From IMG/VR virus record IMGVR_UViG_3300042339_001624, positions 1 to 25,324 of that record: a stretch of 25,324 bases of DNA. One strand, given 5' to 3'. Source of the stretch: a virus. The notes beneath the pieces are model-generated. The model was given only the letters and a program-made list of their open reading frames with translations, ran no database searches and was not told the origin of the DNA. Positions 16,399 to 24,051 of the stretch are shown here, in pieces. A program made the position numbers and the translations under genes. Position 1 is the stretch's first letter. Each line of letters opens with the position of its first letter.

Positions 16399-17662
16399 CT
16401 TTCTTTGATCTTTTTTGTCGGTGAAAAGTAATCACGAATCGGTGAACTTCATTTTGAATCTCAGCCAATAAAAACCCAAACTCACTTCTTGGAATATCAA
16501 AACTTGACCCATCAATCTTGTGTATTGTTTGAGATTGGTGTTTATCGTTTTTAGAAATGGAGATCAAATCAATAGAAGATAACAATCCAAGAGATTCAAA
16601 TACTTTTTTTGCAACACCCAACTGACCTTTACCGCCATCAATAACAACAAGTGAAGGTAACTCTTGTTTCTCATTTAAAAGTCTTTTGAAACGACGATTT
16701 AATACCTCAGTAAATGATGCGTAGTCATCAGGACCCTCAACAGTTTTGATATTGAACTTACGATAGTTTGACTTATCGGTCTTACCATTCTTGTAACGAA
16801 CAAGGGCAGACACCTGACAATCACCAGCAGTGTGAGAGTTATCAAAAGCTTCAATAAGAGTTGGAACATTCAATAAACCAAATTGTTCTTTGAAAGATCT
16901 TGAAATATCACAATACTTTCTAACACGAAACGACTCAAGTTTTTTCTCTAACAAATCAACAACATCCATTTTGTTTTTTAAGTTCTGAGAAATCTCAAAC
17001 TCCATTTGTTCAGAATGATACTTCATAAACTTTCTCAAACGATTTCGAACCTTGTCAAACTGAAAGGAAAATACATCTCTCATCTCACTTACAATCTTTA
17101 AGTAAGAAAACTTCTGAATTGAGGAAACACAAGGAGCATTACAACGACCAAGATGAAATTCCAAACAAGTCTTGAACTTTTCATTTTGAATATTTTCTTC
17201 AGTCAAGTTATAAGAACAAGATCTAAGATTGAAAATGTCATGAACCATCTCATAGATCTCATAACAAGAGTTAGAACTTGTAGATTCCAAAAGAACTTCA
17301 CCAGTAAAGTTAGAAGGGTTACAAACTAAAAGTCTTGGGAACTCATCCGAACTCAAAGTGATAAACCAACGACGAGATCTGTCATCTTTTGCTTTGATGT
17401 TGTATTTTGGTTTGTGTGATTTGATAAGTTCGTCTTCCAACAAAAGAGCTTGAGATTCATCATCAGTGGTCATGAACTCAACATCACGAATCTCATTTAC
17501 CAAGAAAGTTGTCTTTTTATCTTTGTGGTTTTTTTGAAAGTAAGACTTAACTCGTTTAGGTAAAAACTTTGACTTACCCACATAGATAATCTGACCCTTC
17601 TCGTTTTTGAAAAGGTAACAGCCACTAGATTGGGGTATATTTGAAAGTTTCTCTGTAATCAC
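16388..17662 (-). CDS. uvrC: UvrC-like excinuclease subunit lacking the C-terminal HhH domain
   Basis: A 424-aa protein from a GTG start. GIY-YIG nuclease domain at 14-100 (SGCYLFKNEKG, IIYVGKSKFLPKRVKSYF). A Cys cluster (FKTCLEFHLGRCNAPC) lies near residue 180, followed by a UVR-like coiled segment and a C-terminal RNase H-like nuclease domain (AFDNSHTAG, VVIDGGKGQLG, HRFVITFHRQKRSK) that keeps its Asp-Asp-His ligands. Cellular UvrC is ~600 aa and continues with a helix-hairpin-helix DNA-binding domain, absent here. UvrC makes the two incisions in nucleotide excision repair. This could be phage repair, or a nuclease reused for other DNA. Base composition looks less A-rich than the flanks, suggesting recent acquisition. 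Confidence 0.85.
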   Translation of the reverse strand: MITEKLSNIPQSSGCYLFKNEKGQIIYVGKSKFLPKRVKSYFQKNHKDKKTTFLVNEIRDVEFMTTDDESQALLLEDELIKSHKPKYNIKAKDDRSRRWFITLSSDEFPRLLVCNPSNFTGEVLLESTSSNSCYEIYEMVHDIFNLRSCSYNLTEENIQNEKFKTCLEFHLGRCNAPCVSSIQKFSYLKIVSEMRDVFSFQFDKVRNRLRKFMKYHSEQMEFEISQNLKNKMDVVDLLEKKLESFRVRKYCDISRSFKEQFGLLNVPTLIEAFDNSHTAGDCQVSALVRYKNGKTDKSNYRKFNIKTVEGPDDYASFTEVLNRRFKRLLNEKQELPSLVVIDGGKGQLGVAKKVFESLGLLSSIDLISISKNDKHQSQTIHKIDGSSFDIPRSEFGFLLAEIQNEVHRFVITFHRQKRSKKVIG

Positions 17663-17666
17663 AATA

Positions 17667-17674
17667 CAAATATA
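17667..17674 (-). promoter_or_regulatory. TATATTTG promoter element, four bases before GTG
   Basis: On the minus strand TATATTTG-TATT-GTG. It decides the UvrC start: upstream in-frame codons would lie inside the promoter element, and GTG gives the N-terminus expected for UvrC (VITEKLSNIPQSSG). Confidence 0.55.
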
Positions 17675-17716
17675 GTAATTTTTTATGGTAATTTTAAGTA
17701 AAAATTTATTAATCAA

Positions 17717-17724
17717 TATTTATT
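17717..17724 (+). promoter_or_regulatory. TATTTATT motif, putative promoter element
   Basis: CAATATTTATTATTAATAAAAT starts 25 bases before the ATG at 17742. It is divergent from the UvrC promoter, 43 bases away. Confidence 0.4.
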
Positions 17725-17741
17725 ATTAATAAAATAGAATA

Positions 17742-18533
17742 ATGGATGTAAATAGATTTAAAATATTGTTAGAATCTAAGTTAGGTAATATTAAAACATT
17801 AATATCTGAAGAAAAAAATGATGAAATAATCAAAATTCAAACAGATTTAGTTAATAAAGGTTATAATATTGGATTGTCTGGACCAAATAACGATGGTATT
17901 GATGGTGTTATGGGACCAAAAACAAAATTGGCATATAAAAAAGAATTTGGCAAATCATATGGTGATGAGGTAACAAATAAATTAAATAATGACGAGTTAA
18001 TAGGTAAAACGTCTATTAATGATTATGGTGAAATATTGTTTTCTAAAAATAAAACAGCCCCATTACTTATGGTTTATGGTGGAATAAATGTTGGTGGAAA
18101 AAAAAGTGGGGTATATATGTGGGATTATGTTAATAAATTAAAAGATAAATATACTATATTTGTTGCTAATGACCATAAGGTAAGTGGTCTTAATTCATAT
18201 AAAAAAGTTTTAGAGTCTTTAAAGGAAAATAATATTACACCATCTTCTAAAATACTTTATTTATTTTCTGGTGGATATAAACCTGGAAAAGAATTACTAA
18301 ATTCTAACTCAGGTGATTTTAGTGAAATTTTACTTGTGGACATTTGGATGGGTGGGTCAGTAGGTAATTTTTATAAGAAATTTGTTAAAGACAATAGTTC
18401 AAAAGTTAAATATTATTATACCTCATTTGGATCTCAAAACGATGACGCTAAAAATTTTATATCCAAAATTGTTTCAAGTGTAAAAAATAGTAATCACATG
18501 GAAACAAATACTGATGCGGTTAACAATTTATAA
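17742..18533 (+). CDS. Leader plus peptidoglycan-binding plus alpha/beta hydrolase-like protein
   Basis: A 263-aa protein. Residues 1-24 (MDVNRFKILLESKLG...LISEE) are the shared leader. Residues 27-70 have the pattern of a PG_binding_1 domain (IIKIQTDLVNKGY, DGIDGVMGPKTKLAYKKEFG), three short helices that bind peptidoglycan. Residues 105-255 look alpha/beta with LLMVYGGINVGGKKSG, YTIFVANDHKVSG, a turn YLFSGGYKPG in place of the usual nucleophile elbow, and SEILLVDIWMGG. They may form a hydrolase, but no complete catalytic triad can be assigned. Likely acts on the cell wall or envelope, perhaps during entry. Confidence 0.7.
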   Translation: MDVNRFKILLESKLGNIKTLISEEKNDEIIKIQTDLVNKGYNIGLSGPNNDGIDGVMGPKTKLAYKKEFGKSYGDEVTNKLNNDELIGKTSINDYGEILFSKNKTAPLLMVYGGINVGGKKSGVYMWDYVNKLKDKYTIFVANDHKVSGLNSYKKVLESLKENNITPSSKILYLFSGGYKPGKELLNSNSGDFSEILLVDIWMGGSVGNFYKKFVKDNSSKVKYYYTSFGSQNDDAKNFISKIVSSVKNSNHMETNTDAVNNL

Positions 18534-18540
18534 TAATTAA

Positions 18541-18891
18541 TTACATATTTTTTAAAATCACTTCTAAAGTATAGATGGACTCACGATCTTGTTTAGTTTT
18601 AAATTCTTTAGATTTAAGATAGTTTAAACTATCAACTAATTCATCTCTCTTTGATTTAGGTTTTGTTATTACTTGGACATCCTCATAATCATCATAATCA
18701 TTGTCATTATCGTCAACTAAATCTTTCATCCACGAACTAACATCTAAATCGGCGGTTTTTAATTCGTCGTATAACCAATAATTATTATCTTCAGATTTAG
18801 AAGTTATTACATTAGTTATTTCGATGTTCTCATCTTCTGGTTTAAGATCAAAGAACTCATAAACTCGGTCATTAATTTTTTTCATTATCAT
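18541..18891 (-). CDS. Small acidic protein of unknown function
   Basis: A 116-aa protein, taking ATG 18891 (MIMKKIND); ATG 18885 is an alternative. It has a central acidic run (DLVDDNDNDYDDYEDVQ) and a helical Lys/Glu-rich C-terminus. No family recognised. It is convergent with the peptidoglycan-binding gene (7 bases apart) and its ATG lies four bases after a host-type TATATTTG element, like the small basic gene at 14411. It may belong to the same expression class. Confidence 0.65.
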   Translation of the reverse strand: MIMKKINDRVYEFFDLKPEDENIEITNVITSKSEDNNYWLYDELKTADLDVSSWMKDLVDDNDNDYDDYEDVQVITKPKSKRDELVDSLNYLKSKEFKTKQDRESIYTLEVILKNM

Positions 18892-18895
18892 GTTA

Positions 18896-18903
18896 CAAAT
18901 ATA
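18896..18903 (-). promoter_or_regulatory. TATATTTG promoter element, four bases before ATG
   Basis: On the minus strand TATATTTG-TAAC-ATG. Same spacing as the elements at 14399 and 17667; predicted near-leaderless mRNA. Confidence 0.55.
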
Positions 18904-18949
18904 CAAATATTTTTTAAATCAACTATTATTTATTTAATTTTTTTTAAAG

Positions 18950-18957
18950 TATTTATA
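18950..18957 (+). promoter_or_regulatory. TATTTATA motif upstream of DHH-lysozyme gene
   Basis: GTATTTATATAATATG: the motif starts 12 bases before the ATG at 18962, the short spacing typical of leader-bearing genes here. Confidence 0.4.
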
Positions 18958-18961
18958 TAAT

Positions 18962-21778
18962 ATGAAAGATCTTGTAATACAAATATTAACAGAAGAATCA
19001 AAAAAATTAATTTTTGAGTCTGGTATTAGAAACATAAAAGAATTATCTAAACGATATCCTAAGGCAAAAATATATTTTCATCAGGATTTGGATGGAGTGA
19101 CAACTGCTTTAGGTATGAAAAACTACTTAGAACAAAATGGAATTAAAGTGGTTGACTCTGAAATTATCCAATATGGTGATAAGGAATTTGCAATTAAAAA
19201 ATTAGACGCCGAAGGTGATGTTATGCCGGTGTTAGTTGACTTTGCTCACGGTAAACCAATGTTTGTTATACATACTGACCATCACGATACGCAAGCTGGT
19301 GTAGAACAAGGAACATCAACCAATTTTAAAGCGTCAAGATCAAACGTTGAGACAATATCTCAAACCGTATCACCAAACGACATTTTTCCATCAGACGATA
19401 TAACTTTAATTTCTACTGTTGATTCAGCAAACTACGCACAATACGATATAACACCCGAAGAGGTAATGAATTATTTGTTTAAGGTAGATAAAGATCAATC
19501 ATTACAAAAAAACAAAATGGTTATGGGAATGGTAACCAATAAATTATTATTAGCATTTAAAAACAAACCAAAATTTTTAGAAAATATCGTAATGAATGCA
19601 AATCCATCACTATTAAGTATTTTAATGTATATTAAATCTCAAATTAAAGATAGTGGATATGCTGATGTGGACACATTAGAAAAAAATAAAGAGATGTATG
19701 TCCAATCAATGAAGATAAATAAGAATGTTAAAGTTGATGATGGGATAATAGTTCAATATGGTGGAGGTAGTATGATGAAACCAGGATCATATGATAGATA
19801 CACACCATTCAGAAATAATCCTGACGCTGACTTCTTGGTGATTGCTTGGCCCTTAGGGTTGGTACAAGCGTCTTGTAATCCATTTAAGAAAGAAAGAGCA
19901 CTTAAAGGTGTGAACTTAGGTGAAATTAAAGATGAGGTCTTAAACAAGTGGAAATCACAATTACAAAATAAAGACATTCCTTTGTCCACAATTAAATGGA
20001 TATCTGAATCAGGAAAAAGTTTTAATGAAGAATCTGTTGGTTTTACATTTAAAGACTTTAATGCTTTGTATGGAAAAGAATTTAAAAGAATGGATAATGG
20101 TGAAAAAATATTAAATGATATTGATGTTGTAATGAAAAAACCATTTAGTGAATTGACACAAAACGAAATGAAAATGTTGGACTCAATTAGTGTAAACGCT
20201 TGGGATTTAATTAAATCAAATAGTGGTGGACATAAATGTATTACCAATATTTCAGGATTGTCTTATTTAGGTAGATCTAAACGACCACCTGAAGGTAAAT
20301 ATAAATATAATTCTGAATCTGATGACTCTCCATATGTTAAATTTACTAAAATGATACAAAATGAATTTGCAAGAATTCTTAAAGAAAAAATTAAAGAAAC
20401 TAATAATGTTAATGAAAATTACAACTTAATTAGAAAAAAAGATTTAATTCCAAATCAGATTAATTACAAAAATATAAAAAAAATGTTAATAAAAGAAGAA
20501 ACATTTGGGGCTACTTGGAAATCACCAATACCAGGAGATGCTGATTTACTTCATGCGTTTGAAAGACGAAAATCTGACAAACAAGGGGCTCTTATTGGAA
20601 CCCAAATTGAGGAGAAACTAAAAAAACTTTATGATGATGGAATTAACCCTGACATAACTGATTTAAAGTTAAATGTAGATTCTAAAAACTCTACGGTAAC
20701 GTGGAGCGCAACTATTGGTCCTAGTACTGATGGTAAAGCATACATGGGAATTTCAACAAGAGGATCTACTGGTGGTAGTTCAGAAAAACGAGCTTTAGAT
20801 CAAGTAGGTCCTTTAAAACAACAATTAAGTTCAAAAGGATATCAAGACATAACACCAATCACTTTTGACGGAAAAGACCATTTTGTAAATCCATCTGGTA
20901 ATAAAATTCACCAATACTTTTTCAAATATACAGACCCAAATAAATATCCACCTCACCCAACTAAAGATGGTTTAAATGTTGATAACACTAATACATCTTT
21001 AACAACAAACTCATCAGAAAATGATTTATTTGGTATAAAAGGTATTTTATCCAAAATTAAAGAAAAATTATTCAAAAACAAAACAAACACAAAAAGTAGT
21101 GATACAACAAGCAATAATACAACAAGTGGTGACACAACAAGTAATAATACAACCACCACAGATTCCGATTTTAAAACAATAACAAAAAAAGTAATTGCAA
21201 ATTTTGAAGGAGGATATTGGAATCCATTTTGCCCGCACCCAACTAGCCGTATGGGTAAATCAACTGAGACTATGTTTGGTTTGGATAGGTATAATGGTAA
21301 TATTGAAAGCACTGATAAAGGAAAAGAATTTTTTAAGATTATAGACGATGAAAAAATCGCAGCTGGAGCCACATCTAGTGGTGAAGGTAAAAACATGAAA
21401 TGGACAAACATGGGTAACTTTTGTAAAAAATGGAAATGGTTATATAGAGGTGGAGATAAAAAAGAAAAATTAGAAGATCTTGCAACTGAAATTATGGAAA
21501 AATACTTTAATAAAAACATGAGTAGTTATATTAAAGACTCTAAGACCAAAGAAAAAATTATGGGAAATAAAGGATTATTAGTGCATATGTCATACGCAAG
21601 TTGGAATGGTCCCGGATTCTTTCAAAAATTCGGAAGAAAATTAGAAGCCGCGGTAAAAGACGGAAAATCCGACAAAGAATTAATTGATGTTGCCTGTCAA
21701 TCAAGATTAGACACTGGATTAAACCAAAGTAAAGTAATAGAGGCCATTAAAAATCCTGATGGGATGAAAACGGCTTAA
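18962..21778 (+). CDS. DHH phosphoesterase-lysozyme-like fusion protein with leader peptide
   Basis: A 938-aa protein. Residues 1-13 (MKDLVIQILTEES) are the leader. Residues 30-430 form a DHH-family phosphoesterase: H40, D42 and D44 (YFHQDLDGVTTALG), D93 (VDFAHG), the DHH motif D106-H107-H108, and a DHHA1-like SGGHK (421-425). Such enzymes (RecJ, NrnA, GdpP types) cleave DNA, nanoRNA or cyclic dinucleotides with Mn. At 505-513 IKKMLIKEE resembles a second leader. Residues 514-700 are unrecognised. After a Ser/Thr/Asn linker (~711-735), residues 740-938 resemble a lysozyme-like domain: FEGGYW with E749, GKSTETMFGLDR, and MSYASWNGPGFFQKFG. Combining nucleotide and wall cleavage in one chain is unusual. 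Confidence 0.75.
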   Translation: MKDLVIQILTEESKKLIFESGIRNIKELSKRYPKAKIYFHQDLDGVTTALGMKNYLEQNGIKVVDSEIIQYGDKEFAIKKLDAEGDVMPVLVDFAHGKPMFVIHTDHHDTQAGVEQGTSTNFKASRSNVETISQTVSPNDIFPSDDITLISTVDSANYAQYDITPEEVMNYLFKVDKDQSLQKNKMVMGMVTNKLLLAFKNKPKFLENIVMNANPSLLSILMYIKSQIKDSGYADVDTLEKNKEMYVQSMKINKNVKVDDGIIVQYGGGSMMKPGSYDRYTPFRNNPDADFLVIAWPLGLVQASCNPFKKERALKGVNLGEIKDEVLNKWKSQLQNKDIPLSTIKWISESGKSFNEESVGFTFKDFNALYGKEFKRMDNGEKILNDIDVVMKKPFSELTQNEMKMLDSISVNAWDLIKSNSGGHKCITNISGLSYLGRSKRPPEGKYKYNSESDDSPYVKFTKMIQNEFARILKEKIKETNNVNENYNLIRKKDLIPNQINYKNIKKMLIKEETFGATWKSPIPGDADLLHAFERRKSDKQGALIGTQIEEKLKKLYDDGINPDITDLKLNVDSKNSTVTWSATIGPSTDGKAYMGISTRGSTGGSSEKRALDQVGPLKQQLSSKGYQDITPITFDGKDHFVNPSGNKIHQYFFKYTDPNKYPPHPTKDGLNVDNTNTSLTTNSSENDLFGIKGILSKIKEKLFKNKTNTKSSDTTSNNTTSGDTTSNNTTTTDSDFKTITKKVIANFEGGYWNPFCPHPTSRMGKSTETMFGLDRYNGNIESTDKGKEFFKIIDDEKIAAGATSSGEGKNMKWTNMGNFCKKWKWLYRGGDKKEKLEDLATEIMEKYFNKNMSSYIKDSKTKEKIMGNKGLLVHMSYASWNGPGFFQKFGRKLEAAVKDGKSDKELIDVACQSRLDTGLNQSKVIEAIKNPDGMKTA
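20474..20500 (+). other. Internal leader-like/protease-site motif in the DHH-lysozyme fusion
   Basis: Codons 505-513 encode IKKMLIKEE, close to the N-terminal leader endings ILKEE, ILREE and ILTEE. It sits just after the DHH domain and before the central domain. A phage head protease of the gp21 type could cut after LIKE. Inference only. Confidence 0.4.
21095..21154 (+). repeat. 30-bp tandem repeat in the linker of the fusion protein
   Basis: Two 30-bp units with a few mismatches encode SSDTTSNNTT and SGDTTSNNTT, forming the low-complexity linker before the lysozyme-like domain. Confidence 0.85.
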
Positions 21779-21874
21779 ATAACATATTGTGGTTTTTTAT
21801 GTTACCAAAAAGTTAAGTTTGATTTTAAAATTATGTTTAAGTAAATTTATAACTATCTATTATTAAAAAGAATT

Positions 21875-22000
21875 GTGGTTTTAATTTTATTAGTAGTGTT
21901 GTCTTTAGTTTTAATAATTTTAAAAGATCGTAAAGATTATTTTAAGTATAAAAAAAAATATGGAGTTATCAAATCTTGTAACGATTGTAATACCTTGTAA
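21875..22000 (+). CDS. Possible membrane-anchor frame preceding the glycosyltransferase
   Basis: A 41-codon frame from GTG. It codes a strongly hydrophobic helix (VVLILLVVLSLVLIIL) followed by positive residues (KDRKDYFKYKKK), then runs 40 bases into the next gene in another frame. Many GT2 enzymes have exactly such an N-terminal anchor before the (V/I)xIVIP strand. The frame meets the glycosyltransferase frame at a run of nine As (21950-21958). It may therefore be its true N-terminus, joined by frameshift or split by an indel or sequencing error. No ATG start. Confidence 0.35.
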   Translation: MVLILLVVLSLVLIILKDRKDYFKYKKKYGVIKSCNDCNTL

Positions 22001-22682
22001 AAACGAAAAGGATATTATATTAAAAACGTTGGACCTATTAAACTATCAAGTTGATATACATAACGTAAAAGTTGTTGTATGTGACGCATCAAATGATGGG
22101 ATAACAAAATTAGATCTAATTACAAGGTTAGAGTATGTGAATAGAACCGACCTGTTTGTCTTACGAGTAATGGATGGTGGACTTCCAGCAATAGCAAGAA
22201 ACAACGGATTCAAACTTGTTACAACACCATATGTGTTGTTTATGGATGCTGATGTATTCTTATTAGACCCAAAGGTATTAATAAGATCGGTAATAAAGAT
22301 AAAAAAACACAATTTAGATCTAGTAACAACAAAGTTTCGTTCTGATAATGGGAATTATAATTACGTGTATAAGGTATTTGATTTAATACAGACACTCTCC
22401 AAGTGGTCAACACCATTCTGCCTTGGTGGATATATGTTAGTTCGTTCAGAAACGTTTAAGTCAATCGGAGGTTTTGATGAAGAGATTAAAGTTGCTGAAG
22501 ATTATATGCTTTCAAAACAAATTAAACCAAAGAAATTCGGAAGAATAAACAATATTGTATATACACCACCAAGAAGATTTGAAAACAAAGGTGTGATGTA
22601 TATGTTAAGACTTATGTTATCATCATTTTTCAACAAAAATAACAAAGAATACTTTACAAACGACAAAGGTTATTGGAAATGA
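21960..22682 (+). CDS. GT2-type glycosyltransferase
   Basis: A 240-aa protein with the family 2 layout: LVTIVIPCKNEKDII, VVVCDASNDG, ARNNGFKLVTTPYVLFMDAD (the MDAD is the DxD motif), FCLGGYMLVRSETFKSIGGFDE and VAEDYMLSKQ, whose ED is the likely catalytic-base region. The C-terminal YMLRLMLSSFF is mildly hydrophobic. Its stop overlaps the start of the LpxH-like gene (ATGA), so envelope sugar or lipid modification is a plausible shared theme. A hydrophobic anchor frame lies just upstream (see 21875-22000). Confidence 0.85.
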   Translation: MELSNLVTIVIPCKNEKDIILKTLDLLNYQVDIHNVKVVVCDASNDGITKLDLITRLEYVNRTDLFVLRVMDGGLPAIARNNGFKLVTTPYVLFMDADVFLLDPKVLIRSVIKIKKHNLDLVTTKFRSDNGNYNYVYKVFDLIQTLSKWSTPFCLGGYMLVRSETFKSIGGFDEEIKVAEDYMLSKQIKPKKFGRINNIVYTPPRRFENKGVMYMLRLMLSSFFNKNNKEYFTNDKGYWK

Positions 22683-23392
22683 AAAAGTGGAGAACAATTA
22701 TAATGAGTGATTTACATTTAGGCGCCAGACAATCACAAACAAATAAGATATTAAGATTCTTAGAAGAGAATGAATCTGAAACACTAATATTAAATGGTGA
22801 CATTATTGATGGATGGGCATTAAAGGGTGGTGGTAAATGGAAAAAAGATTGTTCAAAGATATTCAGACGGTTTATGAAACGATCAGAAGATGGAACAAAG
22901 GTAGTATATATTAGAGGAAATCACGATGACTTTTTAAAACCATTTGTTCCGTTCTTATTAAACAACATAGAGATTGTTAGAAAATACACACACATCGGAG
23001 CGGACGGAAGAAGTTACTATTGTTTTCATGGAGACGTATTGGACTTTGTTATTATGAAAGTAAGATGGTTGGCAGTTCTTGGTGGATGGTCATATGATTT
23101 GGTGATAAGATTAAATACATTTTATAACTACATAAGAAGAAAGTTTAACTTACCATACCATTCATTGGCAAATGATATTAAACAATCTGTAAAGGGGGCA
23201 ATCAACTTTGTGTCTGATTTTGAGGAAAACGCAAAAGGTTTATCAAAACAAAAAGGATTTGATGTTGCGGTATGTGGACACATTCACCAACCTAAGTTAG
23301 ATGTGGATTATATGAATTCAGGAGACTTCTGTGAGAACTCCACATGTCTTGTGGAGGATTTTAAAGGTAAGTGGCAAATAATGTATATGTGA
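22679..23392 (+). CDS. LpxH-like metallophosphoesterase
   Basis: A 237-aa protein from ATG 22679; an upstream in-frame TTG at 22673 is less likely because the ATG forms an ATGA overlap. All calcineurin-like metal motifs are present: D11-L-H13, GDIIDGW (D41), GNHDD (N81, H82), H118-G-D, and GHIH (H201, H203). The GDIIDGW form and the insert between motifs match UDP-2,3-diacylglucosamine pyrophosphatase LpxH-type enzymes of Bacteroidetes, which act in lipid A synthesis. In a phage it may alter host lipid A or work on another nucleotide-linked substrate; the exact substrate is not decided by sequence. Confidence 0.8.
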   Translation: MKKWRTIIMSDLHLGARQSQTNKILRFLEENESETLILNGDIIDGWALKGGGKWKKDCSKIFRRFMKRSEDGTKVVYIRGNHDDFLKPFVPFLLNNIEIVRKYTHIGADGRSYYCFHGDVLDFVIMKVRWLAVLGGWSYDLVIRLNTFYNYIRRKFNLPYHSLANDIKQSVKGAINFVSDFEENAKGLSKQKGFDVAVCGHIHQPKLDVDYMNSGDFCENSTCLVEDFKGKWQIMYM

Positions 23393-23396
23393 ATAC

Positions 23397-23404
23397 TATT
23401 TATC
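23397..23404 (+). promoter_or_regulatory. TATTTATC motif, putative promoter element
   Basis: CTATTTATCATTATG: the motif starts 11 bases before the ATG at 23408. Confidence 0.35.
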
Positions 23405-23407
23405 ATT

Positions 23408-23884
23408 ATGAACCTACAAGAATCTATAAGAAGAATATTAAGAGAAGAATTTAATGAAGATAAGAATCTTTATGGTGAGAAATTAAAACCATGTTCAAGA
23501 AATCCAATGACAGGGTTTTACAAGGATGGGTATTGTAGAACAGGAAATAATGACACAGGAAGTCATACGGTGTGCGCAAAAGTAACAGAAGAGTTTTTAG
23601 AGTTTACCAATTCAATGGGGAACAATCTTGATATGTTGGAACCTGGTGACAAATGGTGTTTATGTGCAAAAAGATGGGAAGAGGCAAACAAAGAGGGAGT
23701 TGCTCCTGAAATGATTAAAAGTTCAACAAACATTAAAACATTAAATATAATTGGTGGTATTGAACAAGAACTTGATGAATACGCAAGAACACTTAAAAAC
23801 GCAAGACAACAGGGGGTTGGGTTAAGATTCCCAAAGTCGGCAATAAAGGCAAACCCAGCAAGGTTTAGGCCATACAACAGGTAA
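23408..23884 (+). CDS. DUF2237-family protein with N-terminal leader peptide
   Basis: A 158-aa protein. Residues 1-20 (MNLQESIRRILREEFNED) are the leader, ending in ILREE. Residues 24-110 match DUF2237: NPMTGFYKDGYCRTG, SHTVCAKVTEEFLEFT, PGDKWCLCAKRWEEA and EGVAPEMI, with conserved Cys residues. The family is widespread in bacteria and has no established biochemical role. The last ~45 residues are an extra basic tail (KSAIKANPARFRPYNR) not expected in DUF2237. The leader and tail added to a cellular domain suggest that the phage captured a host gene and tagged it. Confidence 0.8.
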   Translation: MNLQESIRRILREEFNEDKNLYGEKLKPCSRNPMTGFYKDGYCRTGNNDTGSHTVCAKVTEEFLEFTNSMGNNLDMLEPGDKWCLCAKRWEEANKEGVAPEMIKSSTNIKTLNIIGGIEQELDEYARTLKNARQQGVGLRFPKSAIKANPARFRPYNR

Positions 23885-23885
23885 T

Positions 23886-24050
23886 ATGAAAAAAATAATA
23901 AGATTAACAGAATCAGAACTTATTTCATTAGTTAAAAGAGTAATGAAAGAAGGTGAACTTACAGAAAAATGTTGGGCAGGATATACTCAAAAAGGTATGA
24001 AGACAATGTTTGGTAAGAGATACCCTAACTGTGTTAAGAAGACAAAGTAA
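23886..24050 (+). CDS. 54-aa microprotein: leader plus short Cys motif
   Basis: A small open frame between two genes, starting one base after the previous stop (TAATATG). Residues 1-23 (MKKIIRLTESELISLVKRVM) are the leader in its longest form, ending VMKEG. The remaining 30 residues contain CWAGYTQKGMKTMFGKRYPNC and end KKTK. I recall similar Cys...Gly-Met-Lys...Pro-Asn-Cys ends in other phage proteins, but could not check. If a protease removes the leader, only this ~30-residue basic two-Cys peptide would remain in the virion. Confidence 0.75.
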   Translation: MKKIIRLTESELISLVKRVMKEGELTEKCWAGYTQKGMKTMFGKRYPNCVKKTK

Positions 24051-24051
24051 T

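Noticed and set aside
16388-18906. Bacterial chromosome rather than phage, suggested by UvrC and LpxH-like genes
   Set aside because: These genes are interspersed with tightly overlapping phage-type genes, lysozymes and leader-bearing proteins; single host-derived genes in a large phage explain it better, though it is not proven.
24010-24051. Upstream start for the unknown protein at 24052
   Set aside because: It would overlap the 54-aa microprotein frame; the ATG at 24052 lies one base after that stop, matching the packing style here.
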